A stretch of DNA of 64,000 nt from Morchella semilibera. Its lineage: Eukaryota > Ascomycota > Pezizomycetes > Pezizales > Morchellaceae. The notes beneath the pieces are model-generated. The model was not told where the DNA came from. It worked only from the letters and a program-made list of their open reading frames with translations, and searched no databases. Below are positions 26,221 to 37,243 of this stretch, one piece after another (within the stretch, counting starts at the first letter, position 1; each line of letters begins with the position of its first letter). The position numbers and the translations under genes were made by a program. The stretch is taken from positions 186,001 through 250,000 of the forward strand of contig WBVU01000010.1 in the NCBI GenBank assembly GCA_009192285.1, read 5' to 3'.

Positions 26221-29200
26221 GCTTCGGGTTCGTTTGAGCTTTGGGGGGTGTTAAACTTCAAAATAAAACACAACAAAACTATTATTTTCTGGTTAGACCC
26301 CGAAAAACAAAAGAATCTCCCCACTAGAAACGCTGTGAAAAATGATCCCTCCTGAGGAAACAATAATTTTATGTAGTTGCACTTTGTAGGGTGTTGATAT
26401 TCAAGCTTCAATGAATGAAACGAGGATGGAGCGAGCGAGGGGGGATAAGGAGATAGAGCGAGTGAAGAGAGACCCTCAAAGGAAATTCGAACCTACAAAA
26501 ATATCTATTCAGACGATGAATCGAAGCTGAGTGGATTCAAGAAGGGTTTTGTGGGGGGATGAAGCAAGAAGCGAGAGGTGAGGGATACTTTCAGTAAGGG
26601 AAGAGGGGTTGTGTTGAGGGAGCAAGAGGAGGGGGGTAGGAAACTGCCGCAAGCTGCAGAGAGGGGCGGGCGCTGACTCGTGTACTACGACTGCCTTGGA
26701 TGGAATGCATGGTGGGGGGGTGTTCTACTGGAAGGAACCAGCTGAAACCCAGTGAACCACTCCAGAGAGGGGAAACAAACCGCGGATGGTTGGGTTTGGT
26801 CGCGCCCACTAAGCGCGCGCCCCTGCAGCTTACCATCTTTTTGTGTCGTCCAATTGACGCCACTAGTCCCAATTCTTAGCTTTGCACATGAAGCGATGCC
26901 AATTTCCTCGAAACCTGAAGCTTCCAAAGGCACAAATTTCCCCCAGGTGATCCAGTGGCGGCATAACTGCTGACCCACCAAAATACGGGAGGATTTCCAG
27001 AGGAAGGTAGACTGCGAGTTTAGTTTCTGGAAATCCAGTAGAAGACTGGGTTTTCAATGCCAGGAACTACAGATCGGTGGCTGATTGGAGGGGCGGAGCG
27101 GTTATGTAGGTACCAGTATCAATCGTGGTCATGTGCTGGGCCTATGGCCTAGGCTACAGTCGGCCAGCTACAGTCAGGAAAACTTGACCTCTGACGATAT
27201 TTCTCTTTCGATGAGATGAACGGTCCTCTTACAACGACCGTTACGGCCATTATGCTCATGAAGAATGCAGCTTACCACCAACGTACCACGGAAGAGGAAC
27301 CATTTACAAAGATGCGTAAAGCATGTGCCCCCGTTCGCCAAAGCTTAAATTCCGGTCATGCAACCCCTCGACCGTATTTCTCACTCTATGTACTTTACCT
27401 ACATACTGAGTACAAGTGCGACAGAAACAGCAACTATACATACCATCGGATGAGTGGAGAGAAGGTACACACTACTTTAAAGTGTAGCTTATGTTGGATT
27501 CCAACCTCTAACGCTAAGTTGATAAAATGTTTTACAAGGCACACCCTTACTACCCCACTCAAAAAATGTCAAGGGTCAAATTTCTCACAGACATAACTAC
27601 ATGTACGGGCCGAGTTGTGGAGTTCGAACTATTGAGCGAGCCGAGCCGATGAAATTAGTATCATGGTCTTTCGCCAATTTAGACTCCGATAGCACCCAAC
27701 AAAGACATCAAACCCTCTCGTTATCACACTTACATAGAGTGTGGGCTATGATGCAGGGATGATGCTTTGTCTAAGTTCCAGATCCATACATAAACGTGTC
27801 CCCGCCTCGGGCTCCCCTCGAACAACCAAGTGGAAATGATGAACCCTGTGAAACCATGCTAGAGTTCGAGATTACACAACATAATGGTTGTGTCCCGATA
27901 CATGGTGTTACAGCGGCATACATAAGTATTTTATTCTTGTTACACGAGCCTCAGCAGGAAAGACCTTTGGTCACATACGCCTTCAATCGGCTGTCCTTAA
28001 ACTCTAGTGCGTTTTTTGGTATGTGGTCCAAATGGCTTTGTACCGGCGTAACGTGCCAGCAGCAACGTCACTACGGCTACCTGCTGTATAAGCCTGTTAC
28101 AACTGAAGATGTATTAGGTTACATCAATGAAAGCTTAATTCTACATCGGCCGCATTCCACCTAGGCCTATTTTCACTATTATGCCTAATCTCTAAGAGCA
28201 GCTTGGTACAGAGTAGCAAACCAGAGAGAATTGCACTAGACACGGTACACCTACAAGTCTCCCAGGTGTTCATGGTATCGAGGACTACAGAGATCAAATT
28301 TTGTTTGATAGCCGACCAAGGAGGGGGAATGCAGTGTTTTTCAAGGCAGCTAATGCTTCCTTTAAGCCATCAAGCGGCAACGTGATACCAAAACGCACTG
28401 GGAATCCAAGTCAAGACCCTTAGTCCAAAGCGGATCCCGCCGATACCTTGGGCCCTTTGAAAGTCAGTCTTCCGTAACACCCTTCCTTTCTATGCAGCTA
28501 TGGCCAGACTGGTATGACAAGGCTCTCTCAGGGAGATTGGTGTTATAAAGACCTTGTGTTGCAATCCGTTCATCTTGCATTAATTGTTATACGGGTACGA
28601 AAAAATGACAGAAGACCAACTACATACTTGTGACCCGATGGGCGGAAGTCTTTGGTACCGCAGATGTCAGCTCCTCCATAACCAGTTTCTAGAAGGAGTT
28701 TTATGATTGCTACGGATTTCGGTACACGTGGCAATGGACTCGGGTACGACCAAAAACGGAAAGAAAAAACAAATTCCCACGTGGCCTCTCAACTGGCTGC
28801 AAGATCTATCTGTATCCGCATTTCTAAGGTGTACATGATCTCCCTGTGCGAGTATTGGCTATAGATATTGGCCCTGACGTATGTGCACATAGATCCCAGT
28901 ACGAAACAAGGCCAACATAACCTAGTCGTTGGACCAAAGGTTTTCGCGGATAGCCAATGCCAATTAATGACGGATAACATTGGAGACTCGAGTTTCTGGA
29001 ATTCCCTGCAAAAAGCCGTAGTACATGGCATCGGAATCCTAGCTCCGCCGTCAACCAGCTCTGATACACTGCCGGACCACACCTGGAGTAACCTCATGCA
29101 CAGCAGACATTTTGACACACTTCTCCTCCTGCAACTGCCGTCACTGACTTTGTATGTATCAGCGTCAAACAACCTTTAGTCGTTTCATCTACTCAGCCTT

Positions 29201-30284
29201 GTGGGTTAGTCACACTTGCAGTGCCACCGCCGGTTTTGGTGAGGATTCACGCCTAGGTAGGGCCTGTATCCTTGGCAGACGAGTGATTTTATATGACGAT
29301 AAAACCTCTGACCGCCGCACCCCCAACGGTGACGGTAACGGTAATTAACGGCGGCCCAACTTCACCAACCGTCCAGTACTGGACTGTTCCAGGCTGGCTT
29401 GCGGGGCTGTAGCGGACTACGGCCCAAATGCAGTCAAAAATCTTAGACTATAGTCAGGACTATGGACTGGGCGGGGTTACCTGGCGGGGTCTTAATGTTT
29501 TAAATTAATGCCAATGACATATGTGTTGTGGTTGATGGCTATAAGCGGCAGGCAGGCAGTCCAGTCCAAGTAGTCCGCCCAGATTTTGGACGGACTGTTT
29601 TGGCTGGAAAACTGCAGTCCATAGTGCAACAGTTCAGATTCCCGATTACCACTCAAGGCGTATAGCTATAGAGATATGGGTCTTAAATCTAAAAGATATA
29701 GTTGTCAGTCTTCCAGAACATTACGAGGGCCTCTCAAGCCATCGAGAGAGCCTATAGGGCATATTGGAATTATTCAAAAACAAGGACCCACAAAGGACAA
29801 ACAAAAGATTCCTAGACGATAATAAACACCTGAAACCTAAAATAACGACCTCCGACGGTGGACTCCACATATTATCTGATATCGCCGATATGATTCAAAT
29901 GAATAGGCAAGAGCGGTGTCAGAATATGGTCAGGCCCTGAGCCGGAGAGAACAAGGTTTATTGAGTCTTCTGGAGTGATCTGTCCTGAGAGTAAAGATTT
30001 GATAGTAGATTAGGCTTAGCGCGGAATATTAGCCACACACCACGTGATTCTGAGCCTGGGACTGAGGCTAGGCCACATCAACACAATCCAACATGTAGTC
30101 GATGACTCATCGCTTTATAAGCCGTACTTTCACAACCCTCCTCCTTCTGCTATTCCTCTTCCTCTACACTCCATCATCCCCATCATCGTCCCCGTTATCT
30201 TTCCCCCCTTCTACCAACCTCGTGTTCATCGCTGCTCCTGCCCCTGCCCCTGCCATCTAAGCCCGCCAACCCCAGGCAACAGCA
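26221..30284. other. Gene-poor tract
   Basis: About 4 kb. The MAPK promoter and a GA/CT-rich leader lie near 26400-26700. No open frame here shows a domain or convincing codon pattern. A diverged repeat with TGGACGGACTG and TAGTCCGCCC words is at about 29345-29650. One TACATGTA at 27598. Confidence 0.5.
29345..29650. repeat. Diverged GGACTG-rich dispersed repeat, copy 1
   Basis: The interval is dense in alternating-orientation words related to CAGTCC/GGACTG, including TTTTGGACGGACTG (29584-29597) and TAGTCCGCCC (29571-29580). The same words recur at 34400-34470. Exact ends are not visible; it is probably a relic of a non-autonomous transposon. Confidence 0.5.
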
Positions 30285-32305
30285 ATGGCCTCAGCCGAAA
30301 GCTTAGAAATCCCCCTCGGTCTCCCGGGCGATATCTACGATTGGGGCAAGGACCACGTTACAACGTTCCTCACGGCGAATCAACATGCGTATCATCTCGA
30401 AGACGATGAAATAAAAGTCATCAAAGAGGGGAGAATTAATGGCAGAGCCTTGCTTGGTTTAGAGCGTGAAGATCTCCTACTTATTAAAATTGATCTGGGA
30501 ACAGCGTTGAATATTGTAGACCTCATTAGTAAGCTGAAGGTGGTTAAAGGGCACGTTAGGTCTGGTGAGACTTCGATTTCGTTTTCTAACTACGCATATT
30601 TGCGTTCTCATCCTGATTTCACACTAACTATAAAAACGAGCAGCCCCAGGACAGAGGCTTACCGCAAAGGGTTTTCTGAGTCGGATTCCTCCGGCAATTA
30701 ATTATATAGGAGACGGAAAATCAAAAGGAACGACAAGACCCGCGCGCGCCCTCATTCCCCAATCCGTCGATTACTGGCCAACTTTTAAGAACAAAGCGGC
30801 GGGGTATGGCTTCAATGACTCCAATTGGCAATACAAGGAACCAGTGTTTTCGGAGACGCTCGTTGCTTCGAATGAAGCGGAGGTTGACTCAGCCTTCGGT
30901 TATAACATTTTAAACAACCTCAAGACTATCTTTGGGCAGAGGCTGATGTTTCGTAAACAAGTATCGATGCCCGGGGGGTGCCCAGATCATTCCATAACCA
31001 CCGAGGATAACGATATCTTGCTCTTTATTGAGATAAAACCGAAGTGGATTATAGATTGCGATGATATTGTGCAGAAATACTATACTGATCTTCGTATTAC
31101 AAAAGAGGGTGAATCTCCGTATATGTCCATAATTGATCCGATTAAACAAGTTTTCGGATACATGGGCCACGGCAAGCTCCAATACGGTGTTATATCAACC
31201 TATGATAGAACGTGGTTCTTGCGGAGACCAAATGACAACCCCGGTTGTTTGCAAATCTCGGACTGTGTTAAGTTTACGGACACCGACCCTACTCTACTAC
31301 ATTGTCTCGCATATATGATAACATTACCTCTCAACGGCAACGATTATTATTCTCCCACTCCCCCACCATCAACACCATCACCACCACCCCCTCAGAATGA
31401 TAGTGAGTCTTCGGAAGAAGATGATCATGTTCTCGATCCTTCGTACAGGCCTGGAAGTAGCGGTCAGGGTGGAAATCGTGGTCAAGGCGGAAATCGTCAA
31501 GGTGGAAAGCAAAAAGACTTTGACACAAAAGAAAAGGATAGAGGTAGCGGTAGCACGACCAACCAAGTGCATATGCCGGAGCAATTTGATTGGAATGATT
31601 TCGATACAATCAATGTTCTTGGGCATGGACGTTGTGGGTTAGTGTTCGAAGCTACCTTTCGAGGAGAAAAGGTTGCTCTAAAGCTCGGCGACATATTGGG
31701 CAGGCATCCAGCAACTTGAAGAGGAAATCGCTCACTGTAAATGAAGACCTATATGCGCTTTTGGAGCAGCTTTCAAGGAGCATAGCCATCCCGAGTTCAA
31801 TAGGCCGGCCGGGTATACAGCGGGAGGGGCTTTTCTGCAATTGCTGAACACCGAGATGAGGGTTCTCCCCATAAAAGTGGGACACACTCTGAGCTATTCG
31901 GAAATGCGTTAAGATCGTACACAGCATTGTCCGAAGATGTCATCGCTATGGTGCTTCAATCCACAATGATATTTCGTTCCCGGGGAATAATCCTTATCCA
32001 GACCGTCATCGCGATCGGGTTCAAGGTCAATCTTCATTTGATTTTGCCTTTTCGAAAAGAGCTTCAAACAAGGAGGAACCCAAAAAGGAAATGGCTACCC
32101 TGAAGATGATGCTTGGTCTCCGTCCTATTATCAAAAATGGTGAGTATATAAATCTGCATACGCTCCCCAAAAATCCATGTTACTTTCATGATCCTGGAAT
32201 TGACAAATCGTTATCAAATAGGCAAATTCAAGAAACCTCGTCTCGCCTGAATCAAACTTCTAATGGCCACGCCGGAAGTATCAAGTCTATGGCCTTCAAA
32301 CCCTA
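30285..32305 (+). CDS. SAM domain + PD-(D/E)XK nuclease-like + protein-kinase-like fusion, 3' part decayed
   Basis: Exon 1 is 30285-30564. The intron 30565-30643 (GTGAGA, CTAAC, GAGCAG) restores the frame into 30644-31719, giving 451 aa. Residues about 15-90 read as a SAM domain (YDWGKDHVTTFL, INGRALLGLEREDLL, ALNIVDLISKL). Residues about 160-320 carry a restriction-endonuclease-like core: E174, PD at 207-208, E223-I-K225. A Pro/Ser/Gly-rich linker follows, then a kinase glycine loop and VALK lysine near residue 425-450 (VLGHGRCGLVFEATF). After 31719 the kinase homology continues in other frames: EDLYALLEQL, GRPGIQR, then HRYGASIHNDISF (catalytic-loop-like) and FDFAFSKRAS (DFG-region-like), ending at about 32305. 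At least three frame shifts are needed, so the kinase half looks pseudogenised unless unseen introns rescue it. The domain pairing recalls Crinkler-type effector architectures. Function unknown. Confidence 0.65.
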
Positions 32306-34401
32306 GCGAGTTGAGGCAGCGCGGAGGGATACAAACGTCATCCTAATGTGTTCCAATTTGTACATATACAGTCTCTCACAGCCACTTGCGAATACCGCCA
32401 GGTGACGAATAGAGGACCCTAGTCCAACAGAAGCTAGAGTTGACTAGAGACCTCGCGGCCCGCTATCCCTTGCCCGCCAAGCGACTGTGAAAGATTGTAC
32501 TTTATATACTATTTAATTCCTACCCCCGCCTACCCGCTCTACTATCGCGATGATGTTGCTGTTTTCGCATTGCGATAGCTTGTTGTTGCTACACCCCCAT
32601 GAACTGTCCGTCACTTTTGTCCGAAACCGTACAGTCGCGCTCAACAAGTTTTGGCCGTTTCACGACCACGGACCATACCCGGACATCAATAAAAAAAGTC
32701 AACAATGTCTTTAGAGGGATTCTGCAACTTCCGTTAGCTACTGGTGACCCGGGTAGTGAAGGCCCCTGAAGTGCAACAAGCGGATAATTGCCAAATGAGT
32801 TTCTGCTGTTCAGTGATCGCTATTGCGCCGAGACTGCACCGAGACTATGTCGAGATATCAAGTGCTGGGATTGATTGCGATGGGTTGCGGGAAGCCACTA
32901 CAGAAACCTGAAGATGGAGTCACCAAAGAGAATCAGTATGTTCACCAATACAGTCGCAGCAGTAGGAGTGATTTCAATTATCTCTCACTACTTGGAGGAA
33001 CAGCGAGAACTTCAGAACAGATCCCAGCGGCACTTGGGTGGGAATTTTCTTTGGATGCCCTAAACGAAGATTACCGGTATATAATTCAGTATACAAATCT
33101 TTTCGGTTTTTTGAAAGTTCTAGACTCATGGAACTATAGGTTCTCACATGTCGATATCTACCAGTTTCTGGGCTTTCTAGCTCTAGATCAGATCCACTAC
33201 CGATACCGTTATACTCGCATATCCAATATGTATTGGCGCAACCAACAAAACACACCAAAAATCGAGGTTTTTAACAACACACAAAAAGTCCCATAGATAT
33301 ACCAAAACTCTACCAGCCAAGTCCAACATGATTTCGATAATGGAGATTTATGTTTCAAGTTTTTGGACTAATTGAGATGCCGGTAGGGGTGAAGTGAGGG
33401 GCGGAGTGGAAAGCAGTAAGTGGGGATTTTAGACACCTTCACCCCAGGCCCATTTTTTATGAGTAAGGCCTGAAACTGGCCTGTAGACACCTTCAGGTGC
33501 CTAGATATGGGATGCATAATTTTAAGGGAAATGGGAAAGCTCTCGGGATTTTGTGCTCTTTGGTGTGCTTCCTTGGTTGCGCCAATACATTCTAGATATG
33601 CGAGTACCTGTCCTTCAGAAACCGCTATCCGCTTGATTTTGTTTCACTTAGCATCTCCAAATCGTTATAAAGAGAACATGTATCTCTTCAAAAGATCACG
33701 ATCATAGTAGTCTACAATCTTCGATTATAGAACACTTGACTAGCCGGTCCAGCAATAAGTTGGAGTGGGATTATCTAAGGTTGACTATTCAGAAAATTCA
33801 AGAATATTCAGAAGCCACCAGACGTAGTGGAGGTACCTATAATGCATAGAGATTCATAGATGGTATAATGCGAGCTATTTGCTGACCAAAAGAGAATTAG
33901 CGCATCTATTTATCAGGCTACAAAAAATCTCATTTAGTAAGGTTTCAAGCAATGATAACTCCAGATGGTTTGATTTCTTATTTATCGCGGCCATAGCCAG
34001 GCCATAGAGGAGATTAGGGGGTATGTACGTTAAATCAGGACTTGAGCTGAAATTGAGAAAACTATATCATTCACATTTGAATATTGAACGCTAATATTTA
34101 TATAGTGATCCTGCATACCATCTCACTTACGGGATTATATATGCCTATCAAGCAAGGCCGAGGGCATGTTTACTGTGACGGAGTAACTAAGACTACCTGA
34201 AGAACAGGAAAGAACGTAGAATGTCATTGATTCATCGTTGAAATGTGGCCTTAACCCGAAAGGCACAACCTGACACTCCCAATGTTCTTACCGTGTTCTA
34301 AAGGCTGTCTTCCACTCGTCCCCTTCCTTGATTCGAATTTGATTATATCCCTAATGTAAGGTCCAGCTTGGTAAAATAATTAGCCCGTGCTAAGTTGGCA
34401 C

Positions 34402-34428
34402 CAGTCCGTCCACTTTTTGGACGGACTG
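34402..34428. repeat. Perfect 11-bp inverted repeat in GGACTG-rich repeat, copy 2
   Basis: CAGTCCGTCCA and its exact complement TGGACGGACTG flank a 5-nt spacer. The arm word matches the one at 29588-29597 and lies next to TAGTCCGCCC at 34455-34464, marking a second copy of the same dispersed repeat. Confidence 0.7.
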
Positions 34429-34573
34429 TAGACTAAGACTTGGCAGTCCAATATAGTCCGCCCTACTTTTTGGCTTGGCTTAGCTGAGTCGGAACCGCCG
34501 GCAATCTATTCCTTCCTCCCCCTCCGCCACCGCCACCACCACCATCTCAGGCTGTGTCATTGGGCGTCTTATC

Positions 34574-34764
34574 CCTTAGACGGTCGGTCCTGATTGAAAC
34601 GAGTGCACTAGCCCTTTTTGGAATATATGATGGAATCAACGCTTGGAGCAAGAATTGTGTAATCTTTGGTATCAGTGACAGATTATGATCCACCAGAAAA
34701 CACTCCATCACGATAACCACAAACGGCTAGTGCACTCGTTTCAAACTTGACCGACCGTCTAAGG
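34574..34764. mobile_element. 191-bp MITE with 40-bp terminal inverted repeats
   Basis: Left end 34574-34613 and right end 34725-34764 are complementary at 37 of 40 bases; both begin CCTTAGACGGTCGGTC and share GAAACGAGTGCACTAGCC. The interior of about 111 bp is non-coding. The ends can be extended outward by a few bases with one mismatch (TATCCC versus TATGCC), so the exact terminus and target duplication are unclear. No matching transposase is present in the window. Confidence 0.85.
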
Positions 34765-35139
34765 CATAGATAGATAACAAGGGCCCGAACAAATACCCCC
34801 CCGAGCGGCAGGGGCACAGCAACACCACATCTCCGGCACTAGTACCACGAACGAGTGATACCGCATGACCAGCCCACCGCCAAGCAACAACTCCCCCCCA
34901 TGGCCGTACGACCGAGTGATAACCCATGACGCACCTGCAGCTTGTCCATAGTCAGAACTCGGCCACCAATGATCGGTGTCTCCACCACCCAGTCCCCCGC
35001 ACGCACGTGCGCACGCGCATGATACTCTCGCAGGATAGGACAGGGCGATACGAGAACTATGGGCATGCTTGCTAGCTAGGAAAAGGTATTCAAGGTCAAT
35101 TAGAGTAATTTCCCCCTCTTTCGAGTTCCCATCCCCCAA

Positions 35140-35173
35140 ACCACCACCACCACCACCACCACCACCACCACCA
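35140..35173. repeat. (CCA)n microsatellite
   Basis: About 11 near-perfect CCA units in non-coding DNA downstream of the phospholipase-D-like gene. Confidence 0.9.
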
Positions 35174-35605
35174 TCACCCACAAACAGACAAAAGAAAGCT
35201 TCGCCAGAAGAAATCCGTCATGTTATTATTACAACAGCACTACGTATATATATGTAATGTAATGTTATCCTACAGACCCACCCAACCAAGGAACCGTCCC
35301 AATTTTGTTTTTCTCTATCACCCACACAGCTCTATAATATCCTCGGCGTGTACGCAACGCGCCCCTCACAAACAAATGGAGAAAAAAAATGAAAGGAAAG
35401 GAAAGTAACAATCACCCCCTCAACAAATACAAAGTACGATTACGCCCAAAGTATGGATGCCACGCTATGCTATGCTATGCTCTTTCAAGGAAAAAAGAAA
35501 GGGAAAAAAAACTACAGGGGGCCCGGAAGAGAAGAAAATGTGAACCCCGTAATTTAGAAAGAGAAAAAAAGAAAAGAAAACTCCTACTAAGCTCCCACAG
35601 CTATC

Positions 35606-37243
35606 TTAAACTGTGTCCCTCCCGACTCTGGCCTCCACCCCTACGCCCACATCTCTCTCCTCCTCTCGCCCCCTAAACACACTCTCCAGCCGTCCCCCCA
35701 GCCCCGTCACCAACTCCCTTCTCACCTCCCTTGCAAACTCCTCCGAAAACACCGCAACATTAACCTCCTGGCTCGTATACCAGCTCGCCCGATCACCGTT
35801 CGCGCTCCCCACGACCGATATCCTCCCGTCAATGATCAATGCCTTCACATGGCTCTTGACCGCCCTGTCCATCAGCCCACCACCACCCGCCTCCTTCGCA
35901 GCTCCCGTATAATACCACACCCAAAGCCCTCTCCCGCCGCCGCCTCCCGCACCCCGCTTCCCGTCCGGCAGCGCATTAGAAACTACCCGCTTCACAAGCC
36001 GCCGAACACACCACTCGGTAATTCCCGTACCGCCCGTCGTCACTACCTGTTCCAGCATCATCATGCGCCGGCACGTCACGAGCTCCACCACGACGCCGCG
36101 GCGCACGGCAGCGGCCAAAGCGTCAATTAGTGGCTGTGATGTGAGGTTAGGCGTCTGGATATAGATATTCTTCTGCGCGCGGCCGATTGCGAGCAGCAGG
36201 AATGCGTTCTGTGGCGTACCCATCGGGTCTTTATGCGCCGGCGGCGCAGGGAGGAAACACGATAATGGCGCCGGGAAACGCGGGTGCCTGTGGTGCGGCT
36301 GTGGGAGAAATAGCGTCGGGTGCGTGAGCGCCGGGTTCGTCGAGAACTCGTGCATTCGCACCGGCGCTGCAATTGGCGTGAGGTCCTCGACGCCCGAGAC
36401 ACGGCCCTTATAGCTATCCCCCATCAGCAGGAGATCCTCCTCGTCATCGTCCTCGATCCGCGCCTCTTCTCCAATCCCCCACACGCCGCGCCAGAACTGG
36501 AGGAAGGTCGCCACGATGGCGCCCTCGAAGATGGTCGCAGACTCGCCCCAGACCTCGTACGAGATGTTTGCGCTGGGGAGCACGAGGACCTTCCGGTCGA
36601 CGATGCAGAACTTGCCGTGCAAGACCGAGAATGGTAGATAGAAGATGCTCTTCACGGTCATGTCGAGGCCATCGAGTTCGCGCGGGTCCGGTAGCCCCAT
36701 GGAGGTCCAGGTCGACGGTGGGTACTCTTTTCCCTTGGGGGTTGCTGGGTGCCGTAGCTTCTGGAGGAGGCCGGAGGACGAGAAGCCAATTCGGACGCGG
36801 ACAGGACCCTTTCCCTTTGCGAGCGCGGTGTCGGAGAGGGTTCTCAGGGCGTCAGCGAGGACTGCCCGTGACTCGGAGGCTGCCCAGAAACAGGTGACGA
36901 AGAGGACCTCGGTGGTGGCGGAGGCAATAATTGAGGAGAGAAGGGTTGTTACTGAGAGGCCCGTACCAACATGGAAGGACCTGGGCGTTGATGATGTGAG
37001 TAGGGAGCTCAGGGAGAGGGGTGTATCTGGGGTGATCCCATTATCTGTTGGTGTTAAGGTACTGATGAATTCCTCACAGAGTGCACGGTCAGCGTCGGAG
37101 AGGGGTCTTGAACCGACGGAGGTGAGGTGCTGCTCGTAGGATTGGAGCTGCTCAGAGTCTGGTGGGTGGGAGAGGGGGTTTGAGGGCTGGTATGTAGCAG
37201 AGGATGAGGAGGAGTTGCTGTGGAAGGGGAAGCGGATGGACAT
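35606..37243 (-). CDS. Phospholipase-D superfamily protein with two HKD motifs
   Basis: A single uninterrupted reading frame of 545 aa from ATG (MSIRFPFHSN). The frame is open further upstream, but that part is low-complexity and includes a hexanucleotide repeat, so the ATG at 37243 is preferred. The first HKD motif is LHGKFCIVD (H209, K211, D216) followed by LPSANIS. The second is SHVKALIID (H465, K467, D472) followed by VVGSANGD. Two HKD halves make one active site in phospholipases D, cardiolipin-synthase-like enzymes and some nucleases. No PX/PH domains of classical PLD1 are present and there is no clear transmembrane segment. The substrate is unknown. The gene is GC-rich relative to its flanks and seems intron-free. 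Confidence 0.85.
   Translation of the reverse strand: MSIRFPFHSNSSSSSATYQPSNPLSHPPDSEQLQSYEQHLTSVGSRPLSDADRALCEEFISTLTPTDNGITPDTPLSLSSLLTSSTPRSFHVGTGLSVTTLLSSIIASATTEVLFVTCFWAASESRAVLADALRTLSDTALAKGKGPVRVRIGFSSSGLLQKLRHPATPKGKEYPPSTWTSMGLPDPRELDGLDMTVKSIFYLPFSVLHGKFCIVDRKVLVLPSANISYEVWGESATIFEGAIVATFLQFWRGVWGIGEEARIEDDDEEDLLLMGDSYKGRVSGVEDLTPIAAPVRMHEFSTNPALTHPTLFLPQPHHRHPRFPAPLSCFLPAPPAHKDPMGTPQNAFLLLAIGRAQKNIYIQTPNLTSQPLIDALAAAVRRGVVVELVTCRRMMMLEQVVTTGGTGITEWCVRRLVKRVVSNALPDGKRGAGGGGGRGLWVWYYTGAAKEAGGGGLMDRAVKSHVKALIIDGRISVVGSANGDRASWYTSQEVNVAVFSEEFAREVRRELVTGLGGRLESVFRGREEERDVGVGVEARVGRDTV

Larger units (their letters stand above)
32306..35605. other. Repeat-rich gene-poor tract
   Basis: About 3.3 kb without a supportable gene. 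It includes the perfect hairpin at 34402-34428, a 191-bp MITE at 34574-34764, two CGAGTGATA..ATGA copies (34852, 34913) and a (CCA)n tract at 35140-35173. An open frame around 32850-33296 has no recognisable domain and was not called. Confidence 0.5.

Noticed and set aside
27796-29179. Open frames of 100-120 codons in the gap after the MAP kinase
   Set aside because: At least one lacks an ATG start (27796 is GTG), and none has recognisable features or splice continuity.
32823-33296. Open frame of about 150 codons between repeats
   Set aside because: No domain, signal or repeat is recognisable, the longest version does not start with ATG, and the surroundings are decayed repeat DNA.
34839-35181. 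Gly-rich minus-strand open frames beside the (CCA)n tract
   Set aside because: The Gly run is the translation of the microsatellite; no other coding signal is present.
35613-37139. Several plus-strand open frames antisense to the phospholipase-D-like gene
   Set aside because: They are composition shadows of a GC-rich coding strand; their translations are Arg/Ser-rich with no family pattern.
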